In this document: one piece after another, positions 21,320 to 34,947 of the stretch
Position numbering within the stretch: position 1 is the stretch's first letter
Layout: each line of letters starts with the position of its first letter
Assembly (NCBI GenBank): GCA_037179385.1
Contig: CM074188.1
Coordinates: 27,049,318 to 27,113,317, forward strand
Length of the DNA: 64,000 nucleotides
Direction: 5' to 3'
DNA from: Holothuria scabra
Taxonomy: Eukaryota > Echinodermata > Holothuroidea > Aspidochirotida > Holothuriidae
Made by a program: the position numbers and the translations under genes
Notes under the pieces: generated by a model
Database searches by the model: none
What the model was told of the DNA's origin: nothing
What the model saw: the letters and a program-made list of their open reading frames with translations, nothing else

Positions 21320-21848
21320 GCCAATGACAAATTGCTGAAGTGCAGAAATAGGTACCCGTTCTTGTGTACTTACATGTATAAAAAGACTATACTGTCAGCT
21401 GTGCTATATATCAGCAATGAAAGTTGTTATAATTGTTCATAAGGCTTTCAATTTTTAACTTAGAAGCTTTATCAATAGCCAATCTTTGGTGTAATAACTT
21501 ACATTTGACAATGAAAGTGACACTATATAACTTAGATTAGTATAACAAATACGGGAAGATTCTCTGTTGAAAGCTGAGGGTCAGCCCAACTTTTGTACAT
21601 ACAGTAGTGTTGCACACTATCAGGTAAACACCTCAGTCATCATCTTGTAAAGGAGTGCTTTCAGTTTCTTTCACCCTTGAAGTGTCCTTTGTTTTATGTT
21701 GACCTTGTCTTCACAGAGATCAAAGGTCAATAATGTCAATAATAATGATTGATAGTGAGATTGCATGCCTGTTACATGCCTACATTCCCATCCAGGGAGG
21801 AAAAGGGGGAACCCTAAAGTACACCCTTTTTTTCCAAAACCGGTAACT

Positions 21849-22251
21849 TAGGGTGCATTTACACTTGATCCGGATCTGATCGCCTGCGCAGGGTCTGATC
21901 CACTGCTCGAGATCAAATTTGTAGTGTAAATGCAGATCAGATCCAGATCTGATCCCCCGATTTTGATCCTAGTAAGGCGATCAAATCTGTAGTGTAAATG
22001 CTCGCCGGATCAATAGTGAGGTAAGGTAAGGTAGGGTGTGCATGGTATATGTACAGGGTCTATTTTTGTTTACACTTTGGTGCGCATGTGCCTGTATTTC
22101 TTAATTCATTTGGAGCGACTTCCGCTTATAGCACAGAGGAGGATCAGAGTACGAGACAAGTGTAAATGCACCAGGATCAAGCCATACATGTAATTTGATA
22201 CGCTGATAACATCGGGCGATCAGATCTGGATCTAGTGTAAAAGCCCCCTTA
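21849..22251. mobile_element. Non-autonomous DNA transposon with GATC-rich inverted ends
   Basis: The left end TAGGGTGCATTTACACTTGA, followed by CCGGATCTGATCGCC, is matched by the inverted right end GGCGATCAGATCTGGATCTA then GTGTAAAAGCCCCCTTA. GATCAGATC-type blocks recur internally at about 21905-22010. No ORF is present. Confidence 0.7.
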
Positions 22252-23456
22252 TATCAGACTCACACAATTTTCCTCTAACACTGACCTTGGAAGGCCACAA
22301 TTTCATTTCAACCCAGAGTTGCTCTAACTCAGATAATGCCTTTTCAGAGGAACCACAACTTACTCCAGTTACTATAAGCAAGGCCACCTGCTGTGCATGG
22401 AAACAGCACTCATTCATAACATTAAACATATACGTTTGTGGGCTCTTCACGGCAAACTATAAAACTCAACCCACCTCTCGAGGAGAGTCTCTGCAAATGC
22501 TGGCAGATGGGAGGAAATTTCTCCCCTTTTCTGGTCATGAAAATTAGGGAGAATTGTGGCAAATTTTACTCCTTTCCTGGAAAATCATTTCCTTCCACGG
22601 AAAGGAACATTTTTTCAGCCTTGCTACAAGTTGCTAGAATGAAATTGCAGTTGGTAGTCACAAGCAATTGTTGTCTTTAATTTCTGTTAAAAATTTTTAC
22701 CCTTTTTGAGGTGGCCACATATGACAACTGAATTCCAAAGTAAGACACATATGTCTGTTAAAACACAACCAAGATACAATTTTTTTAAAGCCATGCAAAC
22801 CATACTTAGTTTGTACCAAAACTAAGGGTTCTATCAGACTTGGACTTGTAGTTGTACATGTATGACTATAATTAGGTATATATTTGAGTGCTGCTATCCA
22901 TTTAATTACAGTGACATCATGTCCTATTTTTATGGACATGTATTTGAATATTTTGAACAATACAATGAATTTGAAAAACAGCATTACAAGTAAATGTCCC
23001 ATTGATGCATATTAATACATTCAGTGTAAATATTTTGTTACTTTCCATATTTCAATTATGCATGCCTTCAAGATATATTTTTTTAGAGAAAAGAATGAAT
23101 GATATTGTATCAATATTCAGTTTTACTTTCTCTGGCACTGCCAAACTTAATATTTTTTTTATTACTTTCTCATCAAATGCTGTCAACAATAACTGTTTAT
23201 TGTCTAAAAGAAGACTTTTCTCAAAGTGCTGATGGAGTGCTGTATTTGTATTACCATTCAAATATGTTTGTTTTCCTTACAGACAGAATCTTCTCAAACA
23301 TTTTCTTTAAACTATTTCCTGCATAGATAAACAGTCCTCTAGATTTTGTATGAAGGATTTATGGTTGTTCGTACATGATTGCTGCAGGTTTTAGCTTTCT
23401 TACATGGTGAAATGATGAGGGTTACAGTGGGCAGGAGGAGATGGGGGAGTAGTTAC

Positions 23457-23628
23457 CAGTGTTGTAATCAAGTCACTAGATTAGTGACTCGAGTCACCAG
23501 TTTTCAAACTTTTAAGTGACTTGAGTCTAGTCACTGTACTATTTCAACGGGGAAAGTACTCCTGAATTCAATTGAGTCACTATCATTTTGAGAGGAAGTG
23601 ACTCAAGTCATGACTTGTTACAACACTG
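23457..23628. mobile_element. hAT-type miniature element with 8-bp target duplication
   Basis: Terminal CAGTGTTGTAA and TTACAACACTG are inverted. The flanks GTAGTTAC (23449-23456 and 23629-23636) are identical 8-mers, the hAT target duplication length. The 172-bp interior is rich in GTGACTCGAGTCA-like palindromes. Confidence 0.88.
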
Positions 23629-23636
23629 GTAGTTAC

Positions 23637-26600
23637 AGCTTCATGAGACATTGAAGTTTGGGTGTCGGGGAGGGGGGGGGGGATATTTGGGTTAGTGGGG
23701 ACAAATTGCGAGACTGTTGTTGTACATTAAGTTACATTGAACAATTGTGTTTTTGGAACATATCCTCTGTTGTCATATCAGTAAACTTGTACTTGTCAAT
23801 TTTGTGTTAAACATATCATTTTGTCTCTGAATACTTAACATCAGATGCAAAGAAAAGAAAAGTATGCCTTGTTTGTAAATAAGCCTTTTTGTCAAATTGT
23901 CTGCACTACCTTGAGGTCAATTTACTTTTAAAACTGCATGTGATATTTTAATGTTCTTTGTTAATGTCAAAATCAGAGCATCATTCATAGTGAACACGCA
24001 TTGTCATTACAAAAGATGCCAAGCTAGACCAGCTGGAATTATCAGGTCCCAGTGCAGGGCATGCTCTCAAATGTACTTCTTTTACCTAAAGAGACAATTT
24101 ATCTTTAGACTGTTGTCATATTTGTTGTAATGTTGTAAAGCTCCCTTCCCTTCTTGCTGAAGGGGAAGAGAAAATACAGGAAATGGGATAGTTAGGAGCA
24201 AGATGGTATTAGTCATAAGGAACAGTAGGCATCTTGCCCGTGGCCTGCAGGAAATTGGACCATATAAGTACTACCTTGGAGGTAGTGCTTCCATGATTGG
24301 ACAATAGAAGACAGCCTTGGAAGAAAATGGGGTTCAATGAAAATACTGATGACTGGAGATAGTTTGCTTTGAGGATTATTTGATCCACGAAACCTTAATC
24401 GGGGTTGTGGTAACTGTGTGGATAAAGAGTGCCTACCAGATGAGGAGGGGCATGGGTGGATGAGGAGGGGCATGGGTGGGGAGGAGGAGAGAGCATGGAG
24501 TAGGTGAAAAAATTATCCAGAAGTTAGAGGGTAAATATTGCAGATGGATGTTAGTGCATGCCTGTGGACCAAGGTATTTCATACAATGTCAAAATACTCC
24601 CCGGCAGCCATGTTGGAGTTGTGTCACCACATGGAAGATTGCACATGCACGTGCTTGCTCCAAGCATTTGAGCAAATCACACATATACCATAGTGCACAC
24701 TGTGCAGAGCATTAAGCACAAAGCCACGTGTATATTGGCCTACAGCATGGCGGATCGGTGACATAATTGCAAAGCCTCTCTATTCGTCTAGCTCTGTCAC
24801 TGCAGAAGAAGTTTGTCTATATGTGTTGTTACACAAGGAATGTATGAGTCACATGTATTCAGGCTCCTCTGCTAAAATATTGTATGTAAAATGTTAAATG
24901 TGTGAGTTCAACAAAATATAATGTTTAATAGAAAAGTGGTGGAATTGTTTTGTTTTTCTTTGTTCTATCTTCCCAGAAGGTATAAATAAGTAACAGCAAT
25001 ATTTGGAAAATTTTTTATCTAGTTTTTGATAGTTGCCAATGGTAACCACATTAATGGACATATATAATGTTGGGGTCCCTGTTAGATGTAGGCCTATACC
25101 AAGTTTGACAAGGATAGCAAGCTGCACATGCATGGAAGGTGACCATTTCCAAATTTGCAAAAAAGAGGAAGTGGACATAGCATTTCAAGCCATGTCATCG
25201 ATGCTGGCCTCAGGGACTCCTGCGCTTTCATCATCCTTGCATTATATTTTTCCTAGGCATTTTTCCATCGGCTGTCTGAATGTATTGCTAATTATTTTCG
25301 TTCTTTTGATTTTCATGTTGATTTTACTTTGACTGGGTTGCTCCTTTACTTTTCGAGCAAAACAAAATAAAAGGATAAGCAGCTTATATTCGACAAAACC
25401 AGGCATTGTTTTGAGCAAAACTATGAAAAAAGGGTGAGAAATAAATGGGGTTTTTTGTAAGCTACCCGAATGTGTTTTTAAAATGTTACCCTTAATTATT
25501 TTCCTGGCAAATTTTCGGGAGCATTCAGATATTCGACCCTTTTTCGACTGAGATTTATGTTGCGCAAGACTATGTTGTGTGACATGGGCACAGTGTCTTT
25601 GATATGTTTCCTGCCGCAAATTTTAAAACTTATATTTGAATTTTCATGAAAATGATACTGCTTTATTTTTCGGCCAGTTATTTTGAAGAATCAGGGCATG
25701 CTTCAGTGTGCCATGTGTAATTACAAACGTTGGATGTCGGATCATTTTAAGACTCAAAAGACTGCCCGAATATTTCCAGACCCTGCCCGAATTTCAGAAT
25801 TTTCAAAAATATTGAGGCATACTTTTTGCCGTTTTTTCCCCGACTCGTACGCCTATGATGAAATTACGAGTCACAATCACATTTTTGCCCAACCAAATGT
25901 TGGTTGGGAATACACTGTTTTAGATGTATTTTCGCAAGAAGGTCCTGCCAGCCTGCATAGCCCGCGCACCCGGTTGTGGAGTTTGTTTAAACAGTTAAAG
26001 CTGGGAGAAAGAGGACCACATTCGGAACAATTGGTCCACCCGTAACTACCATTACCAGCGCCTTCAATTTTGCAATTTTGTCACGCTGTTCCCACCATAC
26101 GTTTGAGGTTGTAGAATATGCTCACCGTAAGGGTATTCCCCGACTGCCGTCTGGCCGTAGAAGGCGACTTGAGGAATATTTTCTGATTTTTAAAGTATGA
26201 ACACTTTAAAATTAGGAAAGAAGAACCCTATGCGCGCCGAAATTCTTGCCCAATTTTAGATTTATTTTAAGTGTTAACACTACTGTAGTAAGAATGGAAC
26301 TTGTGAATCGCGCTCACTTTTTTGCCCCTTTTGAACAAATGTCGGAAATAAGAAGCGGGAACTGCACTTAATTTCGGATTTGGGGGTTTTGCGTTACGGA
26401 AGTTTGAAAGTCTGGCGACTTTTTAAGAGCGTCCACTTCCTACTAGCAAATCTGATTTTGCACTGCGAAACTGTTATTGCGTAATTTTTTTAAGGCCTGA
26501 AGGCTGAGGCCCTTTTATGATATTTAAAAGTTGTTTCCTTTTTTAGACAATGTACGGCAAATTTGGAATCACGTGAAAGAGAATTTAGGAAGACAACACG

Positions 26601-26929
26601 GTTAGTTGACAGTGTTGAATAATCCAGCATGGGGGTACGCAGGGGGGCACTCGCCCTCCAAATTTGCTCTTGCCCCGACAAAGAATTACCCCCATATGCT
26701 ATGTGATCCAATAGGGCAAATATTTCCCATTGTTTCATTTCCAGAGATCGGAAAAAGTTTCCAAAACTGCTTTATGAGCGAGCACTACTGCATTATGGAT
26801 TGCAAATTCGAGGCGCCATGCTGACCGGAAAATTTTGTTTCTTCAAAAAATTAATTAAAGATAAAGTAAATGGACCTCGTATTGGAAAGAATTTAAAATT
26901 TAATGAAAGAAAAGTAAGACAAGAGGGCT
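23637..26929. other. Intergenic region, no gene seen
   Basis: Only short unconvincing ORFs are present. A 20-bp unit ATGAGGAGGGGCATGGGTGG is tandemly doubled near 24439-24478. From about 25330 the sequence has the style of the dispersed repeats further right, including a GGGGGTACGCAGGGGGGCAC block near 26632 resembling transposon ends. Confidence 0.5.
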
Positions 26930-26957
26930 AACTTGTTGATTTTGTGTCGCACATAGC

Positions 26958-28544
26958 CAAGGGGTAGGGCCAGGATTATCATGACAGGGGGCCAATCTCT
27001 TAGACAGGAAAGCCGTCATTTCGACGGAAGCCCAGAAAGCCCAGAAAAGGGCAGCAATATGTAGCTGGTGGGACGCGAATCATGGTGTATCATCGTGTAT
27101 AGTGCGGAGAAATATTTGAATTTCTATTAAACAAATATTTAAAAATCCCGACCTTGCTAAAGTAAATTTCGAATTTTGAAGGATTTTTTTTAAAAATTGA
27201 AGCTTATAAATAAAGCTTATAAAGGAAACTTATATTAGATAAAAAATGTTAATTGTATGACATATTTTGGGGTTTTATGGAATAATCTTATCTTCTTGTA
27301 AGAAAAATCAAGTAGGGGGTGATCTGCAGTTTTGTTGGGGTTACTGAATATCATCAGGCAGATTAAGACCCTCGGACCATATTGGAAAATTTTCCCGCGG
27401 AAAAAGTTTGACTTTCCATAAATTTGAAGTTTTATATTTTATATATTGACATAGACGTACGGGGAAACGTTTCAGTTTTGGAGGGGGTGGAATTTTTGTT
27501 TATGTCCGAAAAATATTACTCTGCCCGAAAGACTATCAAAGTGAAGAAACACAGAAATTGTTGATTAATTGAGATGCCGAAAGGAATTGAAAACATACTA
27601 GTGTTTTTTACTCTATTAAGAATCCTCGTTTTATTCAATTGCAAGGTCCAGATCAAATTTCTACGTGACTGTCCGAACTCCAGACTATAAATGATTTTAC
27701 TTCCAACATATTTGAAAATATGTAACGTTACAAGGTGGCCTCAAATGAATTTTCAGCCAGACTGATTGGGAGACATTCTCACACTGTTTTTCATTATGTG
27801 TACCTGAAAGCAGTCTGGCTTATTTACATTACCGTTGCTAGAATTCTGCTTTCGGGACATGCCAGATGGCAGACCATTGGGCACTGCGTCTGCATGCACA
27901 TTAACAACCTCTCGTCCGTTTTTGTATTGTGAGGAAAATTCGGATTGTGAGTTTCCTTGAAGAATATGGTCTTCTAGTAAGCAAAATGAAGAAAAATGTC
28001 CGGGGGTGACTGAAGTTTATCAGACCCGCATCTTTTATCAGTTTATCGTGGGCATGTAGATGGAGGCTCCTCGTCAGTCGAAATTGGATTTTCTCAACAA
28101 CAGGGGGAGGGCAGCCTTCCCCGACGGGGGCATGACCTTGTGGATTAATGATGTTATGAAGGATAGCAGAGCTAAGAAGTGATTGAAACATGTAGATTAA
28201 GACATTAAAATTAAAATAGCGTTACAAAAGAAAAAACTATAGTTCATACAGAAAGAAAATAGTTCATGATCATCTATCCCGTAACTACCGTACAGTCCTT
28301 TATGTTTATTTTAGGTCTCCCAAAGGGAATTGTTGTCCTTCCCCGACGGAGAAGGAGATAGTACAAGGTACATGGAATGAAGTATAACGGGGCTTAAAAG
28401 AAGTGATTGAAAATCGATCCCCGCCGATATGTAGCATTTCAAAACGAAAAAATACGTGCAAAATCACCTATCCAGTAACTATAGTCCTTATAGGAATTGT
28501 TATTACCTTTTTATTATTTTTAGCCCCCCCACTGGCGCCACCCC
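26958..28544. repeat. Dispersed repeat, family R, copy A
   Basis: It starts near GGGGTAGGGCCAGGATTATC and ends at CTGGCGCCACCCCTG. Long blocks match 36983-38736, for example GATCTGCAGTTTTGTTGGGG (27320 and 37019) and the CAACCTCTCGTC region (27905 and 38043). No intact ORF. Confidence 0.65.
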
Positions 28545-28775
28545 TGTCAACAATGCAATGTAAACATTTAAAAGTAGGAATTTCAAAGCAGTTTTGTTTT
28601 TTACAGTTAAGTAGTTAAACAACTTCAAATACTTAAGTCAAAGTAATACAATGGACATTAAACTTTGTTAAAGATGTTCAGATAGTCCTTAACTTTATAC
28701 TGCCTTAAAAGGCTCCTGATACGCTTTAAACAAAGGTGGTGCATTAAAAATTTTGGTACAGACCTCTGTGGTCAA

Positions 28776-28985
28776 GATATGGCCTGGATATAAATTCCTA
28801 TATATTTTTGTACATATTTGCACTATATCTGTACCATATAAAATTCGAGTCATACCAAATTTCACATGAGCCATATACTCCTTTATGATATATCAAGTTA
28901 TATCTGCCCAATTTTTGTTTAAACCAGGTACAAATTCCATATCTGGACCAGATATGGGCCAGATATATATTTCCAGATGGCTCAT
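28776..28985. repeat. AT-rich imperfect palindrome
   Basis: GATATGGCCTGGATATAAAT at the left is roughly complementary to GGGCCAGATATATATTTCC at the right. It is probably a decayed miniature element, but the ends are not sharp. Confidence 0.35.
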
Positions 28986-29079
28986 ATATGGATTTTGAGT
29001 AAGGATCCTTGCAGGATATTCTCGGTGCATGCAAAATCAGTAAGAAAAGGGGCTTTCTTGATGATTTTGTGTCTCACAT

Positions 29080-32000
29080 AGCCAAGGGTGATGCCAGGAT
29101 TATCCCGACAGGGGGCCAGTCCAGTGGCGGATTTAGGCGGGGGCGCACCCGGCGTGCGCCCCCCTAAAATTTTCCAAAGCTTATTTTTTTACTTTCACTA
29201 AATAGATCATTTAGCCTACTTGTTTCTCAGAATGTTGTATCATCTTATAATTTTCAAACTACGTAAATAAAATTGTTGCAAACTAATAGCAATCTAGAGC
29301 ACACAGTTCCGTCCAAGTTTTCCGATAAAATGTCAATAGAGTGATATCAAAGGTCTCAACCGTATTTCGGACCACGCTTTATCAGTTTATGTAGAACACT
29401 AAGCTTTTTCTTACAATTCATCTGCTATTTGGGTTCATCAGATGTGGAGTCACGGTGTATAGAATGTATAAAAAGCGCATGGCCAAACTTCACATGAGCT
29501 TAATGTCTATGTTCACTTATTTTATACAATCTGTGATCCCGTTTCTTCCTTTTTTCATGAACTAGAGAGTATTTTAAATAAATTTATTTGGTCACACAAA
29601 CCAGGGAAGCGTTCTGTTCTAAAATGTGCAAAATGTGAAGGTGGTTTAGGAATGGTCGAATTATGCTCTTTTGCTTTTAGCTTAAAATGTAAATGAGGGA
29701 AAAATTATTTTCAGGATGGCTTTGCTTTTTGGAAATTTCTGTTTGATCATTGATAGTGAGCTCAAGAAATATGGCGGAATATGTGTTTTAATGTAACCTT
29801 ATAATGTTATCATTGAAAACAAGTATTTATGGTGTCTGTTGCACTTGATCTTATTTTACGCCCTCCGGATGTGTATGCTAATCAATATATTTTGAATAAT
29901 TCTTATTAAAATTGACAATAAACTTATCTATGCCAGAGCTCTCATAGTCACTAAAACTTAGTAATTTTTTTATGAGAGAGTCGACTGAGTGCTTAATTAG
30001 AATGATTTCTGTCATAAATGTAATTTTACTAGTATTTTTCCTTTTACAATGTACTATGGAAAAATTCTGCTATCCCGAGAAAGTGGAGACTGAATCTACA
30101 GGCCACTAATGAAATCAACGAAAACGCAAAGCGTTTAACAATGTTTATCTCTCATGCATCATGACAATAAAGTGGTATATTTCATCAAGCAAAAGACTTT
30201 AAAAGCTGCGATCTCAAATATGAATCCTACAGCAGTGCATCGTATTCTTGGTCAGATATTTTCACCATCGTCTTTGAAGCTGCTGGAGTCCCCAAAATTC
30301 AATTCTTTCAGTTTTTTTTACGTTCATAGAATTATACGTTGTAACGAATTTTTATTCAAAATTAAAAAGGGAAGATTCTCCTTTCTGTACCTTGTGTGAG
30401 GACCCCCTTCATCTTTAGACCAGGAGCGTCGATTTGAGGGGACAGAGGGACATGTCCCCCCACTTTTTTGAGTGGAGGGGACACTAACGTAAAAGTCCCC
30501 CCCCCCCCCAACTTTTTGTGACGTGAAACTTAGAAATTGGGTACTACCAAAAAGACTTTACATGTAGGTTATGAAAGGATGAAAGGTGTCCTCTACAGAT
30601 TGCGATCGACTAGCTTTCTGTATAAAAAATTCCACATGTTTACTTTGCAAATCCCCAAAATTTTCGCGCGCTCCGCGCGCTTGCAGTCTCATTGATGTTC
30701 TTTTTTAAGTTGGATATGAAACATACATTATTCATCGGTCTCTATGATTATGTCAATTGTTCGTGTGCATAGTGCAGCAGGTGTGGTTATGAAGGAGCAC
30801 AATATTTAGGAATAGGAAGAAGACGAATCGTCCCCCTACTATGTTCAAGTGAAATCTGTGGTCTTTAGTGATTGACCAGACTGGCAGGCTGAAATTGGCA
30901 AACATTTTAAGGAAACTAAAAATTTCTCTTTGCACAGTCTGCATGCAACAGTTTTAGAAAAATGTATGATTTCTAATGCAAATTTTCAACACGCTCACCT
31001 CATTCTTTTGTATGGCGATTCGACCATTTCGTATTTACAACATTATCATAGAAGTAAAATCACACTGACGCTTGCTAGATAAGAGACTTCCATCAGGAAT
31101 TAGAGGTACACCTCCATCCTCTGTCTGCAGATAATGTATGATGAGGTGTCGTTCGAAAAGTTATATTTTAATGTTTTTTGTATCAACAATCTTTCACAGG
31201 TATAGGCCTATGCAACGGTGTCTCAGTAGCACCGTACCAGTGGGTATCATTCCCCCACCCCTCGATCTGTGATTTTCCCGTAGTAAATTGAAGTGCGATT
31301 TTGATCAAGTCTTTCGCATTTTGCATATGGACCCCTACTCTTAGACAGTGTCACCCAGTGGCGTAGCGACAGGGGCAGGCGGCTCTGAAAAATGAAGAAT
31401 TCGGAAATTTGTTATTTGTGAAACCAGTCTACGGTGTGGTTTTGAAAATTCATGAAATTCCGAAATCTCCGCATTAAAAGTTCCACATTCGTCATTATTT
31501 GTCTCAAAGGAGCAAAATTTTCCGCGCGCTTCGCGCGCCACAAATTGCGATTCCTAAGCAGAAGTGCTCTCTCATAACTTGAGAAAATTTTCCGAGATAT
31601 GGACTTTGTAAGTGAAAAAAAAGGAAATTTGCTATATGTGACAACAGATCATCAAGTGACATCAGAAACTACAGTGCTATTTTCATGATTTTTCTTTCAT
31701 AAAATTCAAAATTTTCGCCAAATATAAGCTCTTGACTCAAAAAATTTGGTCAGAGAGCCACATTTCGTCAGGGTGGGATAATATTATGTAGCAACAACGA
31801 TCTTTAGTCGCCGTTCAATCTCAGATTTGCCAACAGGAAATGCAAATTCTTCAGTAATTCCCCCACTTTTCAAATAATTTTCTTACAGGAAACCCAGAAT
31901 CAAAACTTTCCTGCAATACAAGTTCCATATTTTCAAATATTTGAAAAATGGCCAAAACTTCAGCGCGCTCCGCGCGCCGAAAATTACGGCCCTAGTTCAG

Positions 32001-34210
32001 TGGTGTTCACACTCAAAAAATCGTAAAATCTGGATGCTTGCATATCCCCTCCCCTTCCCGAAAAAAGGGTTTAATTCCCAGATAACAAAATGCTCCAACA
32101 GCCTCGAGTAACTGTACTATCTGCATTTTTTGTGATGAAAAGGGTCTTCTGTAATATAGGGATAGGTTTTGCCGAAACGTATGTTCATGCTTTATAATGA
32201 ATGTTGTCGCTGTGCTAAGTCGATTGCTTCCACACCAAGCGTGATTATAGGCTAAGGCTAAGCTTACAAAATACACCGACTGACATTAAATTCACCCTCC
32301 CGGCCAATAAAAGATGTTGCAAAGGGCGCAACAATAATTTTACTGCAAATAGCCCTCTTTTTGTCGGGGATAATTGTCAACATAGACAATAAAAAGAGTT
32401 TATAAAAGTTCCAAAATAGCTTCCACAACATTTTTCAAAATCATTTAAAGAGAACATTCAGGTTAAAATAAAATAAAAATGTTATCATAGTGGTAATGAT
32501 TTAAGGGTTTTAATGAGCAGTTTCCATTTTGCTTTTCTTCAAGTGACCATTCACATGATAAATGGATTTCTGACACTGCACGATAATCCCGTGAAAATGC
32601 TTATTTCTGTACTTTCGTGGTCTCAAAAGCCAGAAAATTGCATCTAATAAGCCTAGGCTTAGGCTTCTTTTATTTATTATGAATTTGGTATTTAGAGAGC
32701 CAAGCAGACCTTTTGTCTTGGGTATTTCTTTCAATGTACTCAGTTAATGGCAATTTCAGAGTGGTCACATGATGTAAATAACGTCAATTAATGTTTCTTC
32801 GTGTATACTTATCTTCATTTTCAGATACCAAAAATGTACACCGAACGGTACTTAACATCCATAACTTTTCCCCCTGTAAGATTGCTTGCTATTTAGCTCT
32901 AGCAGGTTTAATCTTTATTTTCACAAAGTAGTCCATTACATAATCCATTACATAAAAATCTTAAATCGAGACCTGACAATAACACAAAATAGAATGACCG
33001 CCTTCGTACTAGAATATGAAAGAGAGGGATAGAAACATGGGCGTCCGCAGGTAGGGGCAAGGGGGAACTTGCCCTTTCCTAGAAAACCTGGAAAAAAACC
33101 TGAAAAAACGAAGAAAACCTACAGAAAAAGACGAAGAAAAATTTACATCAACATTTCTTAACACTTCCCTCAGTGTTTTCCCTATTTATGTGCGGTAAAT
33201 AGGCTTTAGAAATGCAGTTTTCGACGACCTGAGAGGCATATAGGGCCCAAATTTTCTTGCGCTCCGCGCCAACTCATGGTGGCCCCGAGCCTTTCTCCCC
33301 TAAAAGAATTTTGCCCCCCCCCCCCGAATTTTCTTCTGCGGATAGAAAATTTAAACATGTTCTAATAGAAGTCTTCTACCAGGCGCGGAAAACCAAATAG
33401 AAAGTCTGAAAAAGCCGTGGCTTCGATCGTGCTGAGGCTCAGAGTATTTAATCCTTCGAAGCGCCCCTGCAGACAATTTTCGCCCCCTCTGACCGAAATC
33501 CCTATCTCCGCCACTGGCCAGTCTCCCCGACATGAAAGCCATCATGTCTACGGAAGCCCGCACAAAGGCAACGAGTTGCTGGTGGCACGCGAATGATGGT
33601 AAAATTTGAAGCCAGCGTGTATAGTGCGAAGAAATGTAAGTTAAACAAATATTTAAAAATACCGAGCTTAAATTTCAAAATTTTGAAGGAATTTTTTGAA
33701 ATTCCGGCCAGATTTGAGGTACTTACTGAGAGCAAATTTGGAAAAATGGTCCAATCTGTTCTGTACAATTGAAATTTTGGTTTGAATTTTGTTTATTGAA
33801 GATCAATCTACCCAAGTTTATATTGACTGATCAAGACGTACTTGTTAAGGTTTCATCTTTTGTAGTGTGAGATGAAAATTTCTTGACTCTCTTAATTTTC
33901 AGATATGTTTGGAAATCTGGAGCTTAGGTTGAAATTTTTTCGGGATTGTAAGGAAAATGGGGAATTTTCAATTTTGAGAGTTTCTTTGCAGGATATTCTC
34001 ATTGCATGCAAAACCAGTAAGGCTGTCGCGTAGTTGTGGGAGGGGGAAGTTTACATTTTAATGGAATGGATGAAAGGGAAGACTCCTTGAAGTAATCATG
34101 GATCTTTTCCCCGACGGGGGAACTTAACGACCTGGAGAGGAGCATGCGACGGGCCGGAAGGGCTTGGCCGCCCGCCACACCCACCCCCTCCCCGCTTGCA
34201 ACCCCACTTA
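29080..34210. repeat. Dispersed repeat, family R, copy C, split by a hAT-like insertion
   Basis: GTGATGCCAGGATTATCCCG then ACAGGGGGCCAGTC ends at 29121. The same repeat resumes at 33517 (GCCAGTCTCCCCGACATGAA) and continues as in copy A (26985 onwards), to about 34210. The intervening 4.4 kb is a later insertion. Confidence 0.65.
29122..33516. mobile_element. hAT-like element of about 4.4 kb, no intact transposase
   Basis: It begins CAGTGGCGGATTTAGG and ends TCTCCGCCACTG, an inverted terminus of hAT style. The flanks are GGCCAGTC on the left and (G)GCCAGTC on the right, a 7-8 bp duplication. Related uninterrupted sequence at 26985 confirms the empty site. The interior contains GCGCGCTCCGCGCGC-type palindromes (30664, 31519, 31963) and a possible nested start CAGTGGCGTAGCGACAGGGG (31353). 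I find no long ORF, so it is non-autonomous or decayed. Confidence 0.72.
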
Positions 34211-34947
34211 CTCTTAGCAACCTTGCAAATTGTGCGTTTTTCGGAGCCTGTTGCGACGATGGCTTCCCTATACTGCTGTTTGTACCACTTACCAGGGTAA
34301 ATTTTCGTCGCGTTACCTTTTTAAAGCCTCGTTATCACAGCACTAACTTGTTCAAAACGACAAACCAAAGTTACACGACCTTGTTAATTTAAATAGTCCT
34401 ACTGTCACATTTATCTACAAATTAACTCATAATCTGTTACCTAAACTATTTTCGAATTTTTATACACAAAATTTTCTTATACATGCCACAACACACACGT
34501 CAGTCTGCTAATTTGCATATTGCCACTACATCCTCATCTTAAAAAACTCTCAAGTTAAGGTATCGTGCACAGTCAGACTTTGCCAATGGAATACCCTCTC
34601 TAATTATTTGAAAAGCAAACCAACCCTTACTTCATTCCGTAGTAATTATACTAGGTTTATTAACAATGATTATTGATGCTGTATTCTCCTACCCCGCGGA
34701 GCGGACGGTGGTTTTCTCAGCTTCTTAGCTTCCAAAACCACCGTCCGCCAAAGCGAACAGGACTGCGTCCAGCTTTAGTCGCAAACTTTATTACCGTAAT
34801 ATGATTTATTCATGTACTCTCTAATGAATCATGCTCTTGTTTTTGAGTTTAGAAGTTTATTTCTTTCTCTAAGAACTTGAACTTGAGACCCCTTCTGGGG
34901 TATAAAAGAAGTGAGTGTGCGTTCTCCTGTGATCGAAAACTGGAAGT

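Noticed and set aside
25683..26045. 120-codon ORF
   Set aside because: It lies in repeat-like sequence with no motif; a few Cys and His near the start are not enough to call a zinc finger.
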